Below, piece after piece: positions 42,925 to 51,153 of a DNA stretch of 64,000 bases. The first letter of the stretch is position 1; the number at the start of each line of letters is the position of its first letter. Made by a program: the position numbers and the translations under genes. Where the stretch lies: the NCBI GenBank assembly GCA_051251645.1, contig JBPOEY010000002.1:744001-808000 (forward strand), written 5' to 3'. This DNA is from Litorimonas sp051251645 (lineage in GTDB: Bacteria > Pseudomonadota > Alphaproteobacteria > Caulobacterales > Maricaulaceae). The notes under the pieces were generated by a model that searched no databases, had not been told where the DNA came from, and was given only the letters and a program-made list of their open reading frames with translations.

Positions 42925-43791
42925 ATGAATTCCATTATCGGCATTATTCTAACTCTCATCTGCGTCTTCGGCGGCTATATGTTAGCGGGTGGTAAGCTGG
43001 GCATTATTATGCACGCGCTACCCTTTGAGATGATGATGATTGGTGGCGCAGCTATTGGGGCCTTTATCTGCGGCAATGATATGCACACGATAAAAGCAAC
43101 CATGGGTGACCTTGGGGCCGTAATCAAAGGACCCAAGTGGAAGCGCCAAGATTATTCCGATCTGCTCTGCCTTATGCATGAATTGGTGCGCCTGTCCGAA
43201 GATAGCCCTGTCGATCTTGAAGCCCACATTGAAGATCCTGAAAATTCCGCGGTATTTCAAAAATACCCGCGTATTCTTGCCTCGAAAGATTTTGTCGAGC
43301 TGATCTGCGATACAATGCGGTCCATGCTGATGAATTTCGACAATGTGTATCAAGTCGAAGAACTGCTCGATAAACAGCTTGAAGTCATGAAAGAAGAGCG
43401 CCTGCATGGTAGTCACGCTTTACAAACCATGGCGGATGCGCTCCCCGCGCTCGGTATTGTTGCCGCCGTTTTGGGCGTCATCAAGACGATGGCGTCTATT
43501 GATAAGCCACCAGAAGTTCTTGGTGAAATGATTGGGGGCGCCCTCGTTGGGACGTTCCTTGGTGTGTTCCTCGCTTATGCTTTGGTCGGCCCGCTGGCGA
43601 ACCGGGTGAAACAAATTCGCGATGCGGAAGCCTATTTTTACTCACTGATGCGCGAGGTTTTGGTTTCCAGCCTGCATAAGAACGATACAATATTATGTAT
43701 AGAGGTGGCGCGCCGAAGTGCTCCACATGGATGCAGGCCGAGCTTCTCCGAAGTTGAGGACGCTATCAAGGCTCTGAAACAAGCGGCGTGA
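42925..43791 (+). CDS. motA: Stator protein MotA
   Basis: A 288-residue inner-membrane stator protein with four membrane helices (about 4-24, 31-50, 170-190 and 202-222). MADALPALGIVAAVLGVIKT contains the conserved Pro residues of the proton path. The cytoplasmic loop between helices 2 and 3 holds YSDLLCLMHELVRLSEDSP and ICDTMRSMLMNFDNVYQVEE, the part that touches FliG. Its stop overlaps the next gene (GTGA), so the following secreted protein is translated with it. Confidence 0.95.
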   Translation: MNSIIGIILTLICVFGGYMLAGGKLGIIMHALPFEMMMIGGAAIGAFICGNDMHTIKATMGDLGAVIKGPKWKRQDYSDLLCLMHELVRLSEDSPVDLEAHIEDPENSAVFQKYPRILASKDFVELICDTMRSMLMNFDNVYQVEELLDKQLEVMKEERLHGSHALQTMADALPALGIVAAVLGVIKTMASIDKPPEVLGEMIGGALVGTFLGVFLAYALVGPLANRVKQIRDAEAYFYSLMREVLVSSLHKNDTILCIEVARRSAPHGCRPSFSEVEDAIKALKQAA

Positions 43792-45128
43792 AGCAAGAGG
43801 CCCGCATATCAAAACTCGGCCTGAGCGTTCTCGCGCTCGGGCTTTCGGCGTTTCCAGTTGGCACCTTGGCGAACCCTGCTTCCACCACGGAAGACTCAGA
43901 CAAAGTTCAAGCCGTGGCTCTCAAAGAGATCCCGGCCGTCGTGTCACAAGATGTCGAAAGTCAGGCGAATAATCTACGGAACCTCTTTGAGGCAGCTGGC
44001 CGCAATGGGCTAGTTGATCTTAAGAATCGTGACTTGAGTGCGGCCGAAGTCGCGGCCGCAGGGAAAAGCACACAGCCGAAAAAGTCGGTCTCTGATTGTA
44101 TGACTTTGGCCCCTCTATTCGATGGTGGGCAAGGCAATTTCGCGTCGGGGCTATTCACCGAATTGCGTATTGATTGGCCTGAAAACGCGGTCCTTGCGAG
44201 CGCCCTCGCAGACCTGATTGATCCCGGTTACGATGGTCGGGCGCTGCCGGTTGATTTAAGCCGTGCGGGCGATTGCGGTCCGTCATTTCTCCCATGGCAA
44301 GCTTTAGCAGATCCGGCGCGCGTGCTTGGTGCGAAGGATGAAACTATATTGACGGGCGCGCTGGCAGACATGGACATTAGTTTGCGTCGGCAACTTGGCG
44401 TTCAGATTGCCATACGGGCTGGACTAGCCGGTAATTTACGCCTGACACGACGCATTTCGGACACGCTGATCGACGCGGACCTGCATGGTCAGCGCCGCCA
44501 TGATCGCGACCCCGAACATATATTATTGGACGCGGTCATGAAGATGTCGCGTGACCCTGTTGGCGCGCGATCGCGTTTGTCATGGATCGCGGAACGTGAT
44601 GGTCCAGAACAGATGATTGCACTTGATCTGATGCGGAAAATTGATGCTGCACCTGCTGCGCGATCTGAATTGCAACGCTTGTCTGAGAGCCCTGATCAGA
44701 ACGTGCGGCTCAATGCGGAGCAACGGCTTCTGTCGTCAGCGATTGATGATGCTGATATTGAATATGTCGCAGAGCTAGTGACGAGCACAAATAATCTCGA
44801 AAATGACGAAGGTGCTCGTGCCCGTCTCGCGGTTCGACTTGAAGAAGCGATTGAGGCGGTCGATCCGCTAAAAGCGATTCATGCACTTGATGTGATCGGT
44901 CGACTTGAAGCCAATGGCGTCGAATTTTCACCGGCCCTTAAGGCCAAAGCTGACGTGCGGTTGCAGAAACTGACGGCAGACACACTATCGGTCGACACAG
45001 CTGATTTCAAATCGTCCCTGCAAAATACCGCCGCGCCGAACCAACTTAGCGGCCCTGAGCTGACGAATTATTTGGGTACAGTAAATTCCGATATGGACAC
45101 CTACCGGGAGGTTTTGAGCCGTGGATAA
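43788..45128 (+). CDS. Secreted helical protein after motA, possible MotC-like
   Basis: A 446-residue protein with a signal peptide (LGLSVLALGLSAFPVGTLAN, residues 10-29) and no membrane helix after it. The mature part is almost fully helical and rich in Ala, Asp and Leu, with repeats of about 35 residues after position 180 (for example NLRLTRRISDTLIDADLHGQ and SRLSWIAERDGPEQMIALDL). Two Cys (in VSDCMTLAP and GDCGPSFLP) could form a disulphide. In rhizobia the periplasmic MotC, encoded beside motB, binds the MotB periplasmic domain. Similar size and place suggest an equivalent, but sequence similarity is not evident to me. The GTG start overlaps the motA stop. Confidence 0.55.
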   Translation: MKQEARISKLGLSVLALGLSAFPVGTLANPASTTEDSDKVQAVALKEIPAVVSQDVESQANNLRNLFEAAGRNGLVDLKNRDLSAAEVAAAGKSTQPKKSVSDCMTLAPLFDGGQGNFASGLFTELRIDWPENAVLASALADLIDPGYDGRALPVDLSRAGDCGPSFLPWQALADPARVLGAKDETILTGALADMDISLRRQLGVQIAIRAGLAGNLRLTRRISDTLIDADLHGQRRHDRDPEHILLDAVMKMSRDPVGARSRLSWIAERDGPEQMIALDLMRKIDAAPAARSELQRLSESPDQNVRLNAEQRLLSSAIDDADIEYVAELVTSTNNLENDEGARARLAVRLEEAIEAVDPLKAIHALDVIGRLEANGVEFSPALKAKADVRLQKLTADTLSVDTADFKSSLQNTAAPNQLSGPELTNYLGTVNSDMDTYREVLSRG

Positions 45129-45849
45129 CGCCATCTATACAATGCTCACCCGCCAGTCGGGTTTGATGCGCGAGTTTTCGACTGTTGCCAATAACGTTGC
45201 CAATATGGGCACCACAGGCTTCAAAGCAGAGCACGGCGTTTTTTCAGAATATATTCGCGAAATCGAAGCGGGAACTTCATCGCCCAATGGTGCGACAAGC
45301 CTGTCTATGGGGCGCCTTGGCGCACACGCCACGGACCTGTCGGATGGCGGGTTGAAGTCAACTGGCGGTGAATTGGACATGGCGCTTACGGGCGAAGGTT
45401 TTTTTCAAGTCCAAACGCCGAATGGTGAGCGTTTGACCCGGGCGGGTCACTTCATGCTCAATGCGGAGCGTATTCTCGTCAATCCACAAGGCCATGCAGT
45501 GCTGGGGACAGGCGGTGGCGAAATCGCCATTCCGCAGGAAGCCGCGTCTATTCAAGTGGGTCGCGACGGCACAATTTCATCGGATGGTGTCGAACTTGGC
45601 CGCGTCGGTGTGTTTACCGCGGACACGACAACATTGCGGCGTGAAGGCAATAACCTCTGGACCGGAGAGAACATCCAGAATGTTGAAAACCCCAATATTG
45701 CGTCCGGCTTCTTGGAAGAAAGTAACGTCAATCCCGTTTTGGAAATGGCCCGCATGATTGAAGTGCAGCGCCATTATGATGCGGGTCAGGCGCTGCTGGA
45801 CATTGAAGACGAACGTATTCGCAGCGTCGCTAGAACGCTCAGGCAATAG
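45121..45849 (+). CDS. flgF: Flagellar proximal rod protein FlgF
   Basis: A 242-residue rod protein. The N-terminal motif is VANNVANMGTTGFKAEHGVF, the central GELDMALTGEGFFQVQTPNG and RAGHFMLNAERILVNPQGHA are those of FlgF/FlgG, and the C-terminus is EMARMIEVQRHYDAGQALLD. It starts at GTG 45121, inside the last codons of the secreted protein, an eight-base overlap that suggests coupled translation. FlgG follows after 71 bases. Confidence 0.94.
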   Translation: MDNAIYTMLTRQSGLMREFSTVANNVANMGTTGFKAEHGVFSEYIREIEAGTSSPNGATSLSMGRLGAHATDLSDGGLKSTGGELDMALTGEGFFQVQTPNGERLTRAGHFMLNAERILVNPQGHAVLGTGGGEIAIPQEAASIQVGRDGTISSDGVELGRVGVFTADTTTLRREGNNLWTGENIQNVENPNIASGFLEESNVNPVLEMARMIEVQRHYDAGQALLDIEDERIRSVARTLRQ

Positions 45850-45906
45850 AACATTTAGACAGTCAATAACCCACGGAATTTCAACCCCACAAGACTTAAC
45901 AGGGAA

Positions 45907-45913
45907 AAGGAGG
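45907..45913 (+). promoter_or_regulatory. Strong ribosome binding site of flgG
   Basis: AAGGAGG, seven bases before the ATG at 45921. It is among the strongest seen in the window, in keeping with the many FlgG copies (about 24) in the distal rod. Confidence 0.6.
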
Positions 45914-45920
45914 CTTCAGG

Positions 45921-46706
45921 ATGAACGCCTTGAAAATCGCCGCAACTGGCATGTCCGCACAGCAAATGCGGGTCGACGTTATCGCCAACAATATCGCGAA
46001 TATGAGCACGACGGCCTATCAGCCGCGAGTCGCCGAATTCGCCGATCTCATTTACCAACAATATCAGACACCGGGATCACTGACATCTCAAACGGGATCG
46101 GTTGTTCCCGCCGGTATACAAATCGGTATGGGTGTTCGCCCGACAACCGTCTCTATGGAAATCGTTCAAGGCGCGCTGAGCCAAACGGGCGGCGACCTTG
46201 ATTTGGCCGTTAATGGTCGCGGGTTTTTTGAGATCATTCAGCCTGACGGCGAGTCTGCTTTTACGCGCGATGGTAAGTTCTACCGCGATGCTGACGGGCT
46301 GATGGTCAATTCTGATGGCTTGTCTCTAGCGGACCAAATTACCATTCCGACCGATGCCAGCCGATTGACAATTTCCCCCGACGGTGAAGTGGTGGCCTAT
46401 TTTAACAATGTTCCACAGGGCCAGACTGTCGGAAATATCAGCCTCAGTGTGTTCGCGAATACTAAAGGTCTCGAAGCCCTTGGGGGCAACCTCTACCGCG
46501 AAACGGAAGCGTCTGGTTCGCCGATTAACGGCACGGCAGGATCTGATGGTATCGGCGTGATGCGCCAAGGGTACTTGGAAGATAGCGGCGTTGATGTGGT
46601 CGAAGAAATCTCGGAGCTGATCGAAGCGCAGCGCGGCTATGAGCTGAATTCCAAAATCATTACGGCGGCTGACGAAATGTATTCCGCCACGACGCGGATT
46701 CGCTGA
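45921..46706 (+). CDS. flgG: Flagellar distal rod protein FlgG
   Basis: A 261-residue rod protein of normal length. It begins MNALKIAATGMSAQQMRVDV, with the motif IANNIANMSTTAYQPRVAEF where most relatives have TTGFKR. The centre has GDLDLAVNGRGFFEIIQPDG and DGKFYRDADGLMVNSDGLSL. The C-terminus ELIEAQRGYELNSKIITAAD matches the family. It is followed after two bases by flgA. Confidence 0.96.
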   Translation: MNALKIAATGMSAQQMRVDVIANNIANMSTTAYQPRVAEFADLIYQQYQTPGSLTSQTGSVVPAGIQIGMGVRPTTVSMEIVQGALSQTGGDLDLAVNGRGFFEIIQPDGESAFTRDGKFYRDADGLMVNSDGLSLADQITIPTDASRLTISPDGEVVAYFNNVPQGQTVGNISLSVFANTKGLEALGGNLYRETEASGSPINGTAGSDGIGVMRQGYLEDSGVDVVEEISELIEAQRGYELNSKIITAADEMYSATTRIR

Positions 46707-46708
46707 TC

Positions 46709-47128
46709 ATGACCCGTCTTATCCTGATCCTCATCCTGTTGGCCGGCTTTGCAGCCGCGCCGCAGACCGTCATGGCCGCCGACGCCGAAAACGTCACGAC
46801 CAACCGCCCCTTGCAACGCGGGGCCATTATTCGCGAAGGCGATGTGACCGGACCCTATGCGACAGAAGATTATGTGGGGCAGGAGCTCGTTCGCTCCGTC
46901 CGCGCAGGTGCCGTCATGACCCCGCGTCATGTCCGAACACCTTTGCAGGTCGAACGCAATGATACGGTGACTCTTGTATTCCGACGCGGGCCGCTGACCA
47001 TGGAAACAACCGGGCGCTCGCTCGGTGAAGGGGCTGAGGGCGACCGTGTCTCAGTCATGAATACGACGTCGCGCAAACGCGTCACAGGCCGGATCATCGG
47101 CCATGGAATAGTGGAGGTTACGCCGTGA
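46709..47128 (+). CDS. flgA: P-ring assembly chaperone FlgA, short form
   Basis: A 139-residue periplasmic protein that helps FlgI form the P ring. It has a signal peptide (RLILILILLAGFAAAPQTVM) and one SAF-type domain with RPLQRGAIIREGDV, VGQELVRSVRAGAVMTPRHV and GRIIGHGIVEVTP. It lacks the N-terminal domain of the E. coli protein (about 219 residues), a reduced form also known in other alphaproteobacteria. Its stop overlaps flgH by four bases. Confidence 0.88.
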   Translation: MTRLILILILLAGFAAAPQTVMAADAENVTTNRPLQRGAIIREGDVTGPYATEDYVGQELVRSVRAGAVMTPRHVRTPLQVERNDTVTLVFRRGPLTMETTGRSLGEGAEGDRVSVMNTTSRKRVTGRIIGHGIVEVTP

Positions 47129-47877
47129 GCAGGATGCCAACGACGACACAGACGATAAAACCCGGAACAGATTTGCGACTCGTAATGATGTTGCTGGCCG
47201 GCGTGGCGCTCTGTGCTTGCGGAACAACGGGTGGCCCAAAACGTGCCGCCGCACCGGTAACAACTGCGCCGCTCTCTTATTCGCAACCTGCGCCGAGCGT
47301 TGAGCCTGCTGTCTATCAGACCGCGTCACTCTGGAGCCATAGTCCAGACTCCCTTTTTGGCGATCGCCGTGCGCGCGGGCCGGGTGATATTCTGACAGTG
47401 CAGATCACGATTGATGATTCTGCGAGCATGCAGGCCTCTGTCGCGACAGATCGCCAGTCCGGCCAAAACCTCTCTTTGTCTAACTTCTTTGGGTTGACCA
47501 AACTGATCGAAGACATTCTTCCTAGTGGCGAAACTCTGGACCCAGCAGTCAATATCACGCGGGGGTCCAATGTTGATGGCAGTGGGCAGTTACGTCGGGC
47601 TGAGACCTTGTCATTGACACTCGCCGCACAAGTTTCGGAAATCACGCCGAATGGCGATCTTGTCATTATTGGCCGTCAGAACGTCCAGGTGGAGGGCGAA
47701 GCCCGGACTCTGTTCGTCTCAGGTGTCGTGCGCCGCGAAGACATTAGCCGCCGCAATGTCATCACACTCGATAAAATCGCAAACGCGCAAGTCGGTTATG
47801 ATGGCAGTGGCGCCGTCTCGCGCACTGCGAATGATCGCGCCGGCACACGCGTTTTGGACAAAATCATCCCCTTCTAG
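47125..47877 (+). CDS. flgH: Flagellar L-ring lipoprotein FlgH
   Basis: A 250-residue outer-membrane lipoprotein that forms the L ring. The signal ends in a lipobox (LAGVALCAC; lipidated Cys most likely the second). The mature part has SLFGDRRARGPGDILTVQIT, LSNFFGLTKL and LVIIGRQNVQVEGEARTLFV, and the usual end IANAQVGYDGSGAVSRTAND. GTG 47125 overlaps the flgA stop. The family region SLF-x-D-RA-x-x-x-GDI is clear. Confidence 0.94.
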   Translation: MSRMPTTTQTIKPGTDLRLVMMLLAGVALCACGTTGGPKRAAAPVTTAPLSYSQPAPSVEPAVYQTASLWSHSPDSLFGDRRARGPGDILTVQITIDDSASMQASVATDRQSGQNLSLSNFFGLTKLIEDILPSGETLDPAVNITRGSNVDGSGQLRRAETLSLTLAAQVSEITPNGDLVIIGRQNVQVEGEARTLFVSGVVRREDISRRNVITLDKIANAQVGYDGSGAVSRTANDRAGTRVLDKIIPF

Positions 47878-47887
47878 GAACTATGTG

Positions 47888-48433
47888 ATGAAAGCTCTTC
47901 TTTTTCCTGTTGTCTTGGCTGTGTTTGCGGCTGGCGGCGTTATCGCCGCCGATAAGGTCCGCGGTGATGGTGCGCCTGCGTCCGTCAGTGAAAAAGATCA
48001 CGACACAAAAGCGGATAGTCATGGCAAGCCAGAAAAGGCGGACTCGCATGGGAAGAGTGATAAGAAGACCTCTGGGCACGGCCATAAGGGCGGTGACACC
48101 TATGGTGGGGAAACAGACTTCATCAAATTTAACCGCCAGTTCGTTGTCCCTGTCCTGAAAGACAATGCTGTTGATGCGCTAGTTTTGATCAATCTCGCTT
48201 TGGAAGTGCCTGCGAACAAGCGCGATGAAATGTTCCGCCTGGAACCCCGATTTCGGGATGGGTTCATTCGGGAGCTCCTACAACTGTCAGATGACGGCTA
48301 TTTTGATCAGGAACTGACATCATCGGACACGTATGAAATTTTACGGGAAACCCTATCCCGCGCGGCCAACGATATTAGTGACGGTGGCGTCAATAAAATC
48401 TTGATTCTGGATTTATCGCGTCAAGATAACTAA
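47888..48433 (+). CDS. FliL-like flagellar protein with a His-rich linker
   Basis: A 181-residue protein ten bases after flgH. The N-terminus is a signal or membrane anchor (LLFPVVLAVFAAGGVIAA, residues 4-21), followed by a low-complexity Lys/His/Gly linker (about 35-75) with the repeats KADSHGKPEKADSHGKSDKK and SGHGHKGG. The C-terminal domain (FIKFNRQFVVPVLKDNAVDA, residues about 80-180) resembles the FliL periplasmic fold and ends NKILILDLSRQDN. I chose ATG 47888 because frames starting earlier lie inside flgH. Related genes follow flgH in other alphaproteobacteria. The His-rich part could bind metal. Confidence 0.65.
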   Translation: MKALLFPVVLAVFAAGGVIAADKVRGDGAPASVSEKDHDTKADSHGKPEKADSHGKSDKKTSGHGHKGGDTYGGETDFIKFNRQFVVPVLKDNAVDALVLINLALEVPANKRDEMFRLEPRFRDGFIRELLQLSDDGYFDQELTSSDTYEILRETLSRAANDISDGGVNKILILDLSRQDN

Positions 48434-48474
48434 GCCGAAATGACAATGTAAGATAGGCCGTTCGCGATCCCGGA

Positions 48475-48792
48475 CTAGCTTTCAGGTGTCGCCGTGGCCG
48501 CGAGTTGCAGTGCCATCATTGACGCGATATCTTCCAAAATCGCCGTATTTTTGGCCTGGAGCTCCAGATTAGAGAAGGTCGCTAATTGCTCGACGAATTG
48601 TGTCGAATCCATTGGGGCGAGCGGGTCTTGATTTTTGATTTGGGCTGTCAACAAGTTCAGAAACGTATCGAACTGCTCATTCACACTGTTAGCCGATTCG
48701 GAAACAGACGAAGATCCCTCACTTTGGGAGCTAATCGATTGAGATGTGACTTTAGCCGTTGAGGCCTGATTGGCGAGAATCGAGAGATCCAT
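48475..48792 (-). CDS. flgD: Hook cap protein FlgD, minimal form
   Basis: A 105-residue protein with the conserved FlgD N-terminal domain: DTFLNLLTAQIKNQDPLAPM and FVEQLATFSNLELQAKNTAI. The Ig-like and tudor-like C-terminal domains of E. coli FlgD (231 residues) are missing. The frame ends naturally with ATPES and TAG, so it is a short family form, not a break. A Ser/Gln-rich N-terminal region precedes the domain. It lies 23 bases after fliK in the same direction. Confidence 0.88.
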   Translation of the reverse strand: MDLSILANQASTAKVTSQSISSQSEGSSSVSESANSVNEQFDTFLNLLTAQIKNQDPLAPMDSTQFVEQLATFSNLELQAKNTAILEDIASMMALQLAATATPES

Positions 48793-48815
48793 AATATTAT
48801 ATCCTTAGGTCAATC

Positions 48816-50216
48816 CTAGACGAGAATATGAAGACGCTCCGCTTCGCCCAGGGGGGCGCGTATAAAGCGTTGAAGGTCATCCGTTTGTGTTGTGTCCGAA
48901 GCTGCGCCGGGGGCGCCATCGTCTTGTCCTGAACTGGCGTCCTCACCATCCTGTGAGGCTTGACCAAATTCTGATCCAAAGTCGCGCGCATCCCCGAGTT
49001 TAACCTCGATGGGCGTATTGGCGCCCTGTTCCAGCGCAGCCGTAATGCTCACCATACGGTCCATTAAGGCCGCGCGAGCGGCGTCTGATTCTGCGGTGAG
49101 CGTGACGACGGTTCGGCCTTGGCTATCGAATTGATAGTCCAGTTGAATACGGCCCAGTTCGGGTGGGTCAATTTGTAATGTCGCGCTCTTGGCGGACAGA
49201 GCAATCGCAACCACGGCTTGCGGTAGCTTGTCCATTGTCACGGTCGGTGACGTGTTGGTGGTTTGCAGGATCGTCGCGGCCAGTCGATCGCTCATGCCAG
49301 ATAGGGGCGTGAGCGTTGGTAAGGTCGCAACGATTGGAATGGACTTTAAGGGCGTTGGCGCGTCACTGCTTGCAATAAGCGTCGTCGAGTGAGCGGGGGC
49401 CTCTGCAATCTTTATCGCATCAGTTGGAGTCGCCGAAGGTCTTGCCAAGGCTCGATATTCGGCGGTCTCCGCGGCGCGGTCTGACAGGCGAGGGCGGTCA
49501 GACGCGTCAGGGTCAGGGGTTGGCGTGTCAGGGTCTAGGGTCAGCGTGTCAGCGTGCGTTATGGTCTCAGGCGCGACGAGGGTCGCCGTTGGCAAGGGGG
49601 CTCCCTCTGTATGCGCCGCGTTAATGTCGACTATGCTTGTCGAGGGTGCGGGGGGCGCTGCATTCGTCAGCGGCCGTACGCCAGCTTCGGCCAAGACTGG
49701 AAGAGCTTGCGGCGCATTGAGGGAGGTCAGATTTGTGAGGCCTTCAGGCATATTTGGCTGACGCATAGTTGCGGCTATCGGATCACCTGCAAGGACCATT
49801 GCCGGAAGGGCTGCTTCACGATTCGTCAGCGTCGGAATGTCAACCGTAGGCAGTGTGGTCGCCGCGTCACCGGAGGGCATTGCGATCTCGAGCCCAATCG
49901 ATGAGGGATTTGTTGCAGATATCACGCCTGATTGGTCAACGAGACCTTCGGTTTCGCTGGGCTGCGAAAGACTAAGTCTGTCTATAAGGTCATTGTCGAT
50001 GACTTGAGCGTCTCGCTCGGTCGATAAAATCGTCTCTGGCAAAATGGGATGATCAGCCGGGTAGAGGTTAAAGTCCGTCTGGTCTGCAAGTGCGTCTTCG
50101 AAACTCTGTCCTTGATCTCCGGCGGTCCCGTTAGATGACAATGATAACCCAGCCGCCGCAGGCGATGCCGGGCGCGGACTCGCTTGTGTCATCAAAATAT
50201 GGGGAAGGGCTGACAT
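48816..50216 (-). CDS. fliK: Flagellar hook-length control protein FliK
   Basis: A 466-residue secreted ruler protein. The first 320 residues are low in complexity, rich in Ala, Thr, Pro and Asp (for example LTLDPDTPTPDPDASDRP), as usual for the ruler part. The C-terminal domain (about 340-430) has the family motif LQIDPPELGRIQLDYQFDSQ and VVTLTAESDAARAALMDRM, the switch that interacts with FlhB. An acidic tail follows (EDASSGQDDGAPGAASDTTQ). It heads the short fliK-flgD operon. Confidence 0.9.
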   Translation of the reverse strand: MSALPHILMTQASPRPASPAAAGLSLSSNGTAGDQGQSFEDALADQTDFNLYPADHPILPETILSTERDAQVIDNDLIDRLSLSQPSETEGLVDQSGVISATNPSSIGLEIAMPSGDAATTLPTVDIPTLTNREAALPAMVLAGDPIAATMRQPNMPEGLTNLTSLNAPQALPVLAEAGVRPLTNAAPPAPSTSIVDINAAHTEGAPLPTATLVAPETITHADTLTLDPDTPTPDPDASDRPRLSDRAAETAEYRALARPSATPTDAIKIAEAPAHSTTLIASSDAPTPLKSIPIVATLPTLTPLSGMSDRLAATILQTTNTSPTVTMDKLPQAVVAIALSAKSATLQIDPPELGRIQLDYQFDSQGRTVVTLTAESDAARAALMDRMVSITAALEQGANTPIEVKLGDARDFGSEFGQASQDGEDASSGQDDGAPGAASDTTQTDDLQRFIRAPLGEAERLHILV

Positions 50217-50239
50217 AAGCCTGAATTGAACGAATATGG

Positions 50240-50254
50240 TTTACCGAGTGTTTA
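50240..50254. promoter_or_regulatory. Weak CtrA-like box between fliK and the FlgJ-like gene
   Basis: TTTA-N7-TTTA matches six of eight consensus bases. Read on the minus strand it gives GTAAACACT, a string also present at the fliL/fliF box (31449-31457), which is the main reason to note it. Confidence 0.25.
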
Positions 50255-50277
50255 CGGCCTGTGGGTAACGTGTCCTT

Positions 50278-50598
50278 ATGTTAGTTCCTGATCTCAATGC
50301 CCTGACACCTTTACAAACGGTCAAACCGACGTCGGCGAACCTGGCGGACGGCGCCCAGGATAAAGAGGCGCTAAAAGCCGTGGCCAAGGATTTCGAAGCG
50401 GCGTTCATCGCGCAAATGCTCACCCATTCCGGCCTCGCTGAATCTTTGACGTCGGGAGAGGGCAAAATGGCGGCCGCTTTTGGTAGTTTTTATGTCGAAC
50501 AATTGGCCGAACGGATGTCGGATCAAGGCGGGATCGGAATGGCGGACTCTATATATAAGCAATTAGAACGCTACGGCGAGGCAGGAGAAACATCATGA
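50278..50598 (+). CDS. Rod-binding protein, FlgJ N-terminal domain only
   Basis: A 106-residue protein matching the rod-binding (rod-capping) domain of FlgJ: AVAKDFEAAFIAQMLTHSGL, GEGKMAAAFGSFYVEQLAER and GGIGMADSIYKQL. The muramidase domain is absent, as in other alphaproteobacteria, so a separate lytic enzyme must open the cell wall for the rod. It is divergent from fliK and overlaps the next gene by four bases. Confidence 0.9.
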   Translation: MLVPDLNALTPLQTVKPTSANLADGAQDKEALKAVAKDFEAAFIAQMLTHSGLAESLTSGEGKMAAAFGSFYVEQLAERMSDQGGIGMADSIYKQLERYGEAGETS

Positions 50599-50981
50599 GT
50601 GAGACTCGAATTCTAAATCTGCTTAACCGAATTGATCAGGCTCTAATTGCCGAAATTGACGTTGTTCGCGAAGGTCGCTTTCAAGACTTACTCGCTGTGC
50701 AAATGGAAACGGCGGACGCCATGCGCGGCCTTGACGCTCTGCGCATCGATTTTCAACTTCCCGGGTTTGACAAATCTCGCATTGATGCGGCGATGCGTAT
50801 CATCAATCAGCGCGCGGAACAGGCCCGCAGTTTGATCGGCGCGGCGATGAATGGGGCGCGGGATGCGAAAGCCCGGATTGAAAATTTGATCCGCGCGGAC
50901 GGCGAAATCGGGGCTTATGACCGGACCGGCGGGCAGATTATGATGAAAAATCTTGGCTCCCCCTATAATAAAACGATTTGA
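50595..50981 (+). CDS. FlgN-like helical protein
   Basis: A 128-residue helical protein without signal peptide, overlapping the FlgJ-like gene by four bases. LNLLNRIDQALIAEIDVVRE, INQRAEQARSLIGAAMNGAR and a C-terminal GAYDRTGG motif with a final NKTI give the look of FlgN, the chaperone of FlgK and FlgL, whose C-terminus often has a Tyr-Asp-x-x-Gly motif. Identity is uncertain because such helical proteins differ greatly in sequence. Position in the cluster supports it. Confidence 0.6.
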   Translation: MSETRILNLLNRIDQALIAEIDVVREGRFQDLLAVQMETADAMRGLDALRIDFQLPGFDKSRIDAAMRIINQRAEQARSLIGAAMNGARDAKARIENLIRADGEIGAYDRTGGQIMMKNLGSPYNKTI

Positions 50982-51037
50982 ATTCACTTCTTGTTAGAAT
51001 TCCCCGGTTATCAACAAAGAATAGCTCAGGAGAGCGC

Positions 51038-51053
51038 GGTCGGAATTCCGACC
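51038..51053. promoter_or_regulatory. Perfect 16-base palindrome before the flagellin gene
   Basis: GGTCGGAATTCCGACC reads the same on both strands and lies 100 bases before the flagellin start. It could be a dimeric operator or, in RNA, a stem. I see no standard sigma-54 or sigma-28 flagellar promoter beside it. Confidence 0.5.
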
Positions 51054-51120
51054 CTATCGTCAGGACGACTTGGTCACCTTCGACCACCATCCGAAAGGAT
51101 AGTGCCGAAGCAATTTTAAC

Positions 51121-51136
51121 GCGGGTAACATCCCGC
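51121..51136 (+). promoter_or_regulatory. Hairpin in the flagellin leader, possible FlbT target
   Basis: GCGGG-TAACAT-CCCGC makes a five-base GC stem with a six-base loop, 17 bases before the ATG and just before the AGGTGA ribosome site. In Caulobacter FlbT acts on the flagellin mRNA leader; flbT lies two genes downstream here. The link is inferred. Confidence 0.4.
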
Positions 51137-51153
51137 TCATTAGGTGAAATCCA

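Noticed and set aside
49490..49560. Repeated GTCAGGGTC-like strings in fliK as a possible repeat array.
   Set aside because: They encode the Asp/Pro/Thr-rich ruler region of FliK and vary in unit length, so they are coding low complexity and not CRISPR or a tandem array.
50956..50961. TATAAT near the end of the FlgN-like gene as a flagellin promoter -10 box.
   Set aside because: No acceptable -35 hexamer at 16-18 bases; it also lies inside coding sequence far from the start.
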